Assembly (NCBI RefSeq): GCF_000513955.1
Contig: NZ_AZUZ01000032.1
Span: forward strand, 1,021 to 48,569
Length of the DNA: 47,549 nucleotides
Source of the DNA: Pseudoxanthomonas suwonensis J47
GTDB taxonomy: Bacteria > Pseudomonadota > Gammaproteobacteria > Xanthomonadales > Xanthomonadaceae
Reading direction: 5' to 3'
This document shows positions 42,522-47,549 of the stretch, piece after piece (the first letter of the stretch is position 1; every line of letters starts with the position of its first letter). The translations under genes and the position numbers were made by a program. The notes below the pieces were generated by a model. The model was given only the letters and a program-made list of their open reading frames with translations, was not told where the DNA came from and ran no database searches.

Positions 42522-42893
42522 TCAGGCATTGCGTCTGCGTGTTTTCAGCAACCAGCCGATCCGGTTTCCCATCCAGCCGCCGAGCACCACAACCAGCCAG
42601 GCGTATTCCTCGTAAGGAACCTGCTGGGAGACCAGGCCAAGCAACACCAGGCAGGGCAATCCGGACAGGAAGACCATGAAATTGCGGTTGGCACGCCAGG
42701 CCCCCAGCGTGCCGTCCTCGTCCGGGCGGGCGAGCAGGTAGATCACCGCTCCCATGGTCACGAAGCCAAGCAGGTACCCACGCACAAACCGCGGCGCCAG
42801 ATCCTGCTCAAACAGCAGGATGTACAGGACCACGAATGACAGGGCCACCGCCTCGATCCTCGCGCCCAGCTTGAAGCCTTCGCGCAACTGCAT
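42522..42893 (-). CDS. Four-helix membrane protein, candidate immunity protein
   Basis: 123 residues. Predicted membrane segments about 13-28 (IEAVALSFVVLYILLF), 39-54 (GYLLGFVTMGAVIYLL), 72-88 (FMVFLSGLPCLVLLGLV) and 96-112 (YAWLVVVLGGWMGNRI). Both ends are basic and cytosolic. No family recognised. It begins 57 bases after the glycine-rich peptide gene, beyond a strong hairpin, with an excellent ribosome site (GGAGGAGG). Size, topology and position are what one expects of an immunity protein for a pore-forming class II type peptide, but no homology is claimed. Confidence 0.7.
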   Translation of the reverse strand: MQLREGFKLGARIEAVALSFVVLYILLFEQDLAPRFVRGYLLGFVTMGAVIYLLARPDEDGTLGAWRANRNFMVFLSGLPCLVLLGLVSQQVPYEEYAWLVVVLGGWMGNRIGWLLKTRRRNA

Positions 42894-42913
42894 CGATCCT
42901 CCTCCGGAGGTAC

Positions 42914-42943
42914 GCGCCCTCCCCGCCGCGGCGGAGAGGGCGC
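42914..42943 (-). promoter_or_regulatory. Near-perfect hairpin between glycine-rich peptide and membrane-protein genes
   Basis: Arms 42914-42928 (GCGCCCTCCCCGCCG) and 42929-42943 pair over 15 bp with a single mismatch and effectively no loop. It lies seven bases after the peptide stop. Such a stem after the first gene limits read-through, making much of gene one and little of gene two. Confidence 0.6.
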
Positions 42944-42950
42944 GCAGGAA

Positions 42951-43229
42951 TCACTTCTGCATGAGCGCATCCTGGATCTTCGAGCCGGCGTAGCCGCCGA
43001 CCGCGCCGCCGATAAGCGATCCATGGATCAGGCCGACCGTCGCGCCGATCAGGCCGCCGGCCACGGTGCCCACGCCCGGGATCACGCTGCCGATCGCTCC
43101 ACCGATCGCCGCGCCGGCGGTCACACCACCGTAGCGGCCAGCGATACCACCGACGATGCCACCGATGGCAGCACCGCCTTCGCCGCTGCCGCTCACACTC
43201 GCCACTTCAAGCTCCTGCAGTTCACGCAT
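42951..43229 (-). CDS. Glycine-rich peptide with double-glycine-type leader (bacteriocin-like)
   Basis: 92 residues. The first 15 (MRELQELEVASVSGS) match a leader of the double-glycine kind: acidic start, EL at -8/-9 region, V at -4 and GS at the cut. The remainder is almost only Gly, Ala, Ile and Val with gly-zipper spacing: GGIVGGIAGRYGGVTAG, GGAIGSVIPGVGTVAGG, GATVGLIHGSLIGGAVGG, end KIQDALMQK. It resembles class II microcins/colicin V-like peptides and small membrane-inserting peptides. No exporter (ABC peptidase type) is in the window. An alternative is a glycine-zipper outer-membrane protein, but there is no lipobox. The ATG at 43229 is the one that starts the leader. Confidence 0.72.
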   Translation of the reverse strand: MRELQELEVASVSGSGEGGAAIGGIVGGIAGRYGGVTAGAAIGGAIGSVIPGVGTVAGGLIGATVGLIHGSLIGGAVGGYAGSKIQDALMQK

Positions 43230-43403
43230 CGCGCTTTCTCCTGTGAAGTGTAGCGCACTTCCCTGCGCCCGGGTTCCGGATAGCCCGGATCTCTGTGATA
43301 CGCGCATCGGTAGGAGATTGCGTTGGGCCCTGCGCAAGCGTCAACGCAAGTATCAGTTGCCTGCAAGCCAGGTATCGGCCCATGGGCCAAGCCGCACCGC
43401 GGC

Positions 43404-43433
43404 GGCGCGGTGCGCTTCGCTTACGGGCTGCGC
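43404..43433. repeat. GTGCGCTTCGCTTAC repeat, copy 1
   Basis: GGCGCGGTGCGCTTCGCTTA followed by CGGGCTGCGC, the first of three copies (others at 45441 and 45536) of a short GC-rich dispersed repeat, all read on the plus strand between minus-strand genes. Confidence 0.6.
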
Positions 43434-43464
43434 GTCCGCGCGTTCGCTCCCGGGGCTGCCCGGC

Positions 43465-44169
43465 TCAGTCGGCCAGCAGCGCCGCGGTGTCGAGCAGGCG
43501 CAGGTTGGGCTGGGCGGCCAGGTGTTCGCGCAGCCAGTAGCCGTGCTCGGCGCCGACCAGGACCACGATGCGCTTGCCCGGGTTCTCCGCGGCCGCGCGC
43601 ACGACCACCTCGAGGAAGTGGCGGTTCCAGGCCTGCCAGCCGGCGCGCTCGCCCTCGCCGACCAGGCCTTCCTGCAGCGCGTGCTTGGCGCGCAGCTGCT
43701 GGTCGGTGACCGCGTCGTTGACCCGCGCCGGACTGGTCCAGTAGTGGCGCAGCGCGGCGTAGATCGCCTGGCCATAGGCCGAGAACGCGGCCGAAGCCTC
43801 CGGCTGGCCGGACGCGAAGGCCTGGAACGAGGCCATGTAGGCGCCGCCGATCTGGTCGTACAGCGGGTTCTCCGGCTCCATCGGGTAGACCTTGTAGTGG
43901 CCGGCATCGATCAGCGGGTAGATGGTTTCCGGGTACTCGACCTTGGTGGACTCCGGGGCACGCTGGGCGTACTTGTCCGGATTCACCTCGATGCACAGCA
44001 CGTCCGCGTCCAGGCGGCGGATGCTTTCGGCCAGCACCTCCTGGTTATACGTCGGCACCTGCGCGTGCAGGCGGTGCAGGGTGGAGAGCACGGCCACCTC
44101 GGCCGGGCGCGGCGCAGCCGTGGCCACCGTGGATGCCAGGCCCAGTACCGCTGCCAGCAGAAGACGCAT
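43465..44169 (-). CDS. Secreted TraB/ChaN-like (DUF5694) protein
   Basis: 234 residues. Signal peptide 1-18 (STVATA|AP). Conserved-looking blocks: VAVLSTLHRLHAQVPTYNQE, LDADVLCIEVNPDKYAQ, PENPLYDQIGGAYMASF and a closing IVVLVGAEHGYWLREHLAAQ. The early H...E (LSTLHRLH, CIEVNP) and late GAEHGYWL His match the erythromycin-esterase/ChaN/TraB-like fold that binds metal or haem. DUF5694 is the closest remembered family. Role unknown. Start chosen for the signal peptide. Confidence 0.72.
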   Translation of the reverse strand: MRLLLAAVLGLASTVATAAPRPAEVAVLSTLHRLHAQVPTYNQEVLAESIRRLDADVLCIEVNPDKYAQRAPESTKVEYPETIYPLIDAGHYKVYPMEPENPLYDQIGGAYMASFQAFASGQPEASAAFSAYGQAIYAALRHYWTSPARVNDAVTDQQLRAKHALQEGLVGEGERAGWQAWNRHFLEVVVRAAAENPGKRIVVLVGAEHGYWLREHLAAQPNLRLLDTAALLAD

Positions 44170-44419
44170 GCCCTACCCCCTGTAGTCGTGGCGAGGGCGG
44201 CAGCATGCGGCAGGCGCGCACCTGGCGCGCGCGCCGGAAGTCATGCCGGCAGCGGGCCTGGCGTCGTTCCCCGGGCGTGTCGGCCTGCATGCGCAGCAGG
44301 TCGGCGCGTAGCGAGGCGATCTGGTCGGTCTGCTGGCGCTGCAGGCCGATCAGGGTATCCAGCCGCCCCTTGCTCCCGAACACGGCAAACGGCAGCACGA
44401 ACCACAGGATCGCGGGCCT

Positions 44420-45331
44420 TCAACCCTGCGCGTTCGCCTCGCGCATGCGCAGCAGCTGGTTCTGCAGCGCCTGCACCTGGGCGCGCAGCTGCTCGTTCTC
44501 GCGCTCCAGCTGGGCAACGCGGCGCTGCAGGGTCCGGACGTCCGGCTCGGCCGCGGCCTCGGGGGCGTCTTCGCCGCCCTCGGCGGCGGCGGGCACCGGT
44601 TCCTGGCGCGGACGCTTCTTCGTCTCGCGCGCGCGTCTTGCCGCCTGGCGCAGCTCGGCCTTGCCGCCCTGGGCGGCGCTGCGCTGTTCCTCCACCGGCA
44701 GGCTGGCCACCGCGGCGGCGGCGCTGATGGAGATCTCGCCGGCCTTCAGCGCCTCCACCACCTCCGGCGCGGCCTGGGTGTGGATGCGCTCGATCATCGC
44801 CACCTGGTTCGGGCTGAGCTTGGCCTCGCGCGCCAGTTCGGCACGGCTGACCGGCACCGGATCCCACGGCGGCAGGTCGTCGGGCTCCGCCCTGGCGTTC
44901 AGGGCCTCGGCGGCTTCCGCGGCTTCGGCCTCGGCCGCTTCGGCGGCGGCAGCGGCGGCCTGGGCGGCACGCAGCGCCTCCAGCTCGGCCTCGCGCTGCG
45001 CCTGCAGGCGGCGGGCCAGGATCTCGCGCTTGCGCAGCGCCAGCACGCCGCGCTGGTAGTCGGAGACGCTGCGCCGGCCCAGGTGCTGCTCGATCATCCA
45101 CAGGTGCACGTCTTCCATCGACTGGAAGCGCGTGTTCTGCACCGTGTTGAAGGGGATGCCATGCTTCTGGCAGATGCCGTAGCGGTTGTGGCCGTCGACC
45201 AGGATGTTGCCCCACAGGACCAGGGAGTCGCGGCAGCCCTCGGCCAGCAGGTTGCGCTCCAGTGCCTCGTACTCGTCGTTGGTCAGCGGATCGATATAGG
45301 CCTTGAGCTCTTCGAGTACGACGATGTCCAT
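44420..45331 (-). CDS. ParB-N-like protein with long Ala-rich coiled coil
   Basis: 303 residues. The N-terminus (1-75) has a ParB/Srx-type fold: YIDPLTNDEYEALERNLLAE, RDSLVLWGNILVDGHNRYGI with the DGHNRY box. Residues 105-160 are an Ala/Glu coiled coil (AAQAAAAAAEAAEAEAAEAA). A second helical DNA-binding-like part follows (VSRAELAREAKLSPNQVAMI; EISISAAAAVASLPVEEQRS). The C-terminal 45 residues form a leucine-zipper coil (LQRRVAQLERENEQLRAQVQ). This is the KfrA/ParB-like set that in plasmids and chromosomes binds DNA and partition partners. No parA is adjacent, so its role is open. ATG at 45331. Confidence 0.8.
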   Translation of the reverse strand: MDIVVLEELKAYIDPLTNDEYEALERNLLAEGCRDSLVLWGNILVDGHNRYGICQKHGIPFNTVQNTRFQSMEDVHLWMIEQHLGRRSVSDYQRGVLALRKREILARRLQAQREAELEALRAAQAAAAAAEAAEAEAAEAAEALNARAEPDDLPPWDPVPVSRAELAREAKLSPNQVAMIERIHTQAAPEVVEALKAGEISISAAAAVASLPVEEQRSAAQGGKAELRQAARRARETKKRPRQEPVPAAAEGGEDAPEAAAEPDVRTLQRRVAQLERENEQLRAQVQALQNQLLRMREANAQG

Positions 45332-45440
45332 GCACTGCGGGGGAAAACGGGGGCGCGCATTGTAGTGCTTCGGTTCCGCGGCCAGTAGCCGATTGACGGA
45401 TGCGCGGAATGGTGCGCAGCCATCCCTCAAGGCACATCGT

Positions 45441-45467
45441 CCCCGGGTGCGCTTCGCTTACCCGTAC
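45441..45467. repeat. GTGCGCTTCGCTTACCCG repeat, copy 2
   Basis: CCCCGGGTGCGCTTCGCTTA followed by CCCGTAC. Lies in the gene-free stretch between the ParB-like gene and the AAA remnant (45332-45595). Confidence 0.6.
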
Positions 45468-45535
45468 ATATGGCGTGGCGGCGAGTCCGCTGGCGCGTGG
45501 CGACGCGCCGAACCTCGCCAGCGCCTCGACCATGC

Positions 45536-45567
45536 GGGGGCGCGGTGCGCTTCGCTTACCCGGGCTA
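45536..45567. repeat. GTGCGCTTCGCTTACCCGGG repeat, copy 3
   Basis: GGGGGCGCGGTGCGCTTCGC followed by TTACCCGGGCTAC. It ends 29 bases before the stop of the AAA remnant, so the repeat may mark the old junction of the island. Confidence 0.6.
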
Positions 45568-45595
45568 CGCCCTGTTGGTACGCCCTTTGCCTGCT

Positions 45596-46199
45596 TTACG
45601 GGTTGCGGCCGACGTCAGGAGTTAGCTCAACCCCCATAATTACAGACGACACGAAGTCCCGCATCAGCGCTTTGTCCTCGGAGTCCATCGCCAGCACGAC
45701 GTTCGCGACTTCGTTTTCATCCGCCTCACCGATAGACGCCAAACGCCTGATGCCTAGATAAATAGTCGGCAACGGAATCTTCGCATCTTGCCCCACTGGA
45801 TCGTCGTCGGCCCTATCTATTGTCCGAGGCACCACCCTGGCGCGCTTCTCTTTTACGCGCCGAGTCATTGCGCACCGCTTACGCACCTCCACTCCGCCGA
45901 CCTTTGCGGTAACCGTAGGTGGAGCCGACCGACCGTCTTGCGCGAGATCCACCTCATCGATAGACAAATAGACGATCTTCTCTATGTTCGCGTAGAAGAG
46001 ATCTCCTTGGACCATCTTTATCAGTTAATCCGAAGGTATTCGAAACCAATCCGAGAATTGTCGACTTGCCAATTCCGTTGTGACCCGCAATTAGCTTGAG
46101 ACGCTCGGCAAAATCGATACGAAAGCCACCCAACTTCCGAAAGGGCGGCGAGCCGAACTCTATGGATCCCACAACGATGTGAGTTGCCTCCTGAACCAT
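45596..46199 (-). pseudogene. AAA-type ATP-binding protein remnant, frameshifted and truncated
   Basis: Two reading registers make one broken gene. Register 1 from the ATG at 46199 gives a RecF/SMC-like start: VGSIEFGSPPFRKLGGFRID, then Walker A AGHNGIGKST and LGLVSNTFGLTDKD. Near 46010-46025 the match moves by one base to register 2 (MVQGDLFYANIEKIVYLSID, later IPLPTIYLGIRRLASIGEA), which stops at 45596. About 200 residues in total; full relatives are several times longer and carry the Walker B and signature at the C-terminus, which are absent. Base composition here is clearly more AT-rich than the neighbours (about 50% GC by eye), a sign of transfer. An insertion sequence starts 38 bases upstream. 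A function in defence is typical of such ATPases but not shown. Confidence 0.75.
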
Positions 46200-46237
46200 C
46201 CCCTGCGTCCTCGAATCATCATGCCTCACAAAAAAAT

Positions 46238-46260
46238 GGTTCTTCTCCCAACTAAGGGGA
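46238..46260 (+). repeat. Left inverted repeat of the ISL3-family element
   Basis: 23-base terminal repeat paired with 47526-47548; three mismatches. Confidence 0.85.
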
Positions 46261-46321
46261 GAGAGGCACACGGCCGACCCGGCAGACTTGCTGGTGTCGA
46301 AGCAACAAACTGGGGCCGGCC

Positions 46322-47542
46322 GTGGCCGAGTTGGATTGTATGTCCCCGCTGGGAGGCTGGGCGGGATATGGCGTAAGCCGCTGGCATCGCGAGCCGCGCG
46401 GCGGCCAACGCTGGCTGGTGATCGAGCTTGATCCGCAGGAGGGCGTGCGGCGTTGCTGCAGCGGCTGCGGCCAGCCCGTGGCGGCGATCCACGACCGCAC
46501 GGTGCGGCGGATCCGCGACCTGCCGGTGTTCGAGGAGTCGGTGGAGCTGCGGGTGCAACGGCTGCGCCTGGCCTGCCCGCGCTGTGGTCCCCGGCTGGAG
46601 CAGTTGGACTGGCTGGACCGGCATGCCCGGGTGACCCGGCGTCTGGCCCGCAGCGTGGCGCGCCTGTGCGCGGTCACCTCGGTGCGGCACGCCGCGCAGT
46701 GGCATGGCCTGGACTGGAAGACGGCCAAGGCCATCGATTACCGGTACCTGGAGCGCACGCTGGGGCCACCGGACCTGGACGGGGTGCGGTTGCTGGCCAT
46801 GGACGAGTTCGCGATCCAGAAGGGCCATCGCTACGCCACAGTGGTGGTCGATCCGCAGCGCAAGCGGGTGTTGTGGGTGGGCCGCGGCCGCAGCCGGGCC
46901 GAGGTGCGTCCGTTCTTCGAACTGCTGGGTCCGCAGCGCTGCGCGCAGATCCAGGCGGTGGCCATGGACATGAACACCGCCTATGACCTGGAGGTGCGCC
47001 AGCACTGTCCCAACGCCGAGGTGGTCTACGACCTGTTTCATGTGGTGGCCAAGTACGGCCGCGAGGTGATCGACCGGGTCCGGGTGGACGAAGCCAACCG
47101 GTTGCGTGGCGACACGTCCGCCCGGCGCGTGGTGAAGACCTCGCGCTGGCTGCTGCTGCGCAACCGGGAGAACGTACCGGCGGACAAAGCCGTGCACCTG
47201 GACGAACTGCTGGCAGCCAACCGCGCCTTGCTCACCGTCTACCTGCTCAAGGACGACCTCAAACAGTTGTGGCGATATCGCAGCCGCGCCTGGGCGTTAC
47301 GCGCCTGGAAGCAGTGGAAGCGCCGGGCCCTGCGCAGCGGGCTGGAGCCGCTGAAGATCTTCGTCCGGCGCCTGGAGCCCTACCTGCCCGGCATCCTGGC
47401 CCACTGCCGGTGGCCGCTGGGCACCAACCTGGTCGAGGGCATCAACAACAAGATCAAGGTCATCAAGCGCATGGCCTACGGCTTCCGCGATGACGCCTAC
47501 TTCTTCCTCAAGATCCGGGCGGCCTTCCCCGGAGTTGGGTGA
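46322..47542 (+). CDS. ISL3-family DDE transposase
   Basis: 406 residues, full length. N-terminal zinc finger CCSGCGQPV with LACPRCGPRLEQ (about 41-90), helix-turn-helix region RRLARSVARLCAVTSVRHAA, and the DDE catalytic core: first Asp in LLAMDEFAIQKGHRYATVVV, second Asp in AVAMDMNTAYDLEV, Glu in GTNLVEGINNKIKVIKRMAY. All family hallmarks are intact, so the enzyme should be active. The frame starts with GTG at 46322; an in-frame ATG at 46340 (MSPLGGWAGYG) is an equally good start. The stop (47540-47542) lies inside the right inverted repeat. Confidence 0.93.
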   Translation: MAELDCMSPLGGWAGYGVSRWHREPRGGQRWLVIELDPQEGVRRCCSGCGQPVAAIHDRTVRRIRDLPVFEESVELRVQRLRLACPRCGPRLEQLDWLDRHARVTRRLARSVARLCAVTSVRHAAQWHGLDWKTAKAIDYRYLERTLGPPDLDGVRLLAMDEFAIQKGHRYATVVVDPQRKRVLWVGRGRSRAEVRPFFELLGPQRCAQIQAVAMDMNTAYDLEVRQHCPNAEVVYDLFHVVAKYGREVIDRVRVDEANRLRGDTSARRVVKTSRWLLLRNRENVPADKAVHLDELLAANRALLTVYLLKDDLKQLWRYRSRAWALRAWKQWKRRALRSGLEPLKIFVRRLEPYLPGILAHCRWPLGTNLVEGINNKIKVIKRMAYGFRDDAYFFLKIRAAFPGVG

Positions 47543-47548
47543 AGAACC
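47526..47548 (-). repeat. Right inverted repeat of the ISL3-family element
   Basis: 23-base terminal repeat, reverse complement of the left one with three mismatches; contains the transposase stop codon. Confidence 0.85.
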
Positions 47549-47549
47549 A

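Larger units (their letters stand above)
46238..47548 (+). mobile_element. Insertion sequence of the ISL3 family, apparently complete
   Basis: Terminal inverted repeats: left 46238-46260 GGTTCTTCTCCCAACTAAGG followed by GGA, right (read inward) GGTTCTTCACCCAACTCCGG followed by GGA, 20 of 23 positions equal. One transposase gene between them. Total about 1311 bases, usual for ISL3. The family makes 8-bp target duplications; the left flank is AAAAAAAT (46230-46237) and the single base visible after the right end (A at 47549) fits, but the rest is outside. The ends could be one base longer (T/A). Confidence 0.88.

Noticed and set aside
44045-44398. A possible small membrane protein (GTG start, LPFAVFGSKGRLDTLIGLQR) between the ParB-like and the TraB/ChaN-like genes.
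   Set aside because: The first 45 codons look plausible, but the frame continues into the start of the next gene with random composition and has no clear ribosome site. It may be a remnant; evidence is too weak to call.
44420-45331. The ParB-like gene as proof of an integrated plasmid.
   Set aside because: No parA, replication or conjugation gene is present, and neighbours are ordinary chromosomal genes.

Overview
The window is a GC-rich (about 70% by eye) chromosomal segment, most likely from the Xanthomonadaceae/Lysobacteraceae (Lysobacter, Luteimonas or Pseudoxanthomonas type). The reasons are a PhoP almost identical to the Xanthomonas protein, an Oar-type TonB-dependent receptor, a DusA-type synthase, many small secreted or lipoprotein genes of the kind common in that family, and the intergenic hairpin repeats. 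No rRNA, tRNA or CRISPR array was seen.

Left part (1-5900, all minus): a cut-off sensor kinase and its regulator PhoP, a small secreted PepSY-like protein upstream of them, DusA, a secreted protein of unknown function, a HAD phosphatase, a secreted EF-hand protein and a small membrane protein.

Core (about 5900-18711): two divergent gene sets meet at a 138-bp spacer (13044-13181) that holds two very similar palindromes about three helical turns apart. Leftward: a transglutaminase-fold protein, an Oar-type TonB receptor, a beta-lactamase-fold serine hydrolase, a VanX/DdpX D-Ala-D-Ala dipeptidase and a CPXCG zinc-ribbon protein. Rightward: a secreted NlpC/P60 endopeptidase, a YkfB-type L-Ala-D/L-Glu epimerase, an RpiR-family regulator, a YkuD-fold enzyme and an unusual glutamate-family symporter. 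Read together this looks like an uptake and breakdown system for peptidoglycan stem peptides: capture at the outer membrane, trimming in the periplasm, import, epimerisation of the D-Glu residue, and local control by the RpiR protein. It is the most interesting part of the window.

Middle (18800-39700): mostly single genes or short operons. These are two small stress-type proteins, a GH3 beta-glucosidase, a BON-domain protein with a clear intrinsic terminator, a Gfo/Idh/MocA oxidoreductase, a minus operon (cupin with a probable homopolymer frameshift, membrane protein, short 6-phosphogluconate dehydrogenase), a transglutaminase-like protein, a second EF-hand protein, a run of lipoproteins and secreted proteins (DUF4136, DUF1684 and others), two phasin-like proteins, a beta-propeller protein, alpha/beta hydrolases, a YCII protein and the rifamycin ADP-ribosyltransferase Arr. 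Two copies of a long intergenic repeat and one nested palindromic element lie between them.

Right part (39800-47549): an NCS2 uracil/xanthine permease, a second proline-iminopeptidase-like hydrolase, a glycine-rich peptide with a double-glycine-type leader followed by a hairpin and a four-helix membrane protein (bacteriocin/immunity-like arrangement), a TraB/ChaN-like secreted protein, a ParB-N/coiled-coil protein, an AT-richer remnant of an AAA ATPase gene with a frameshift, and an ISL3-family insertion sequence whose right end coincides with the window end.
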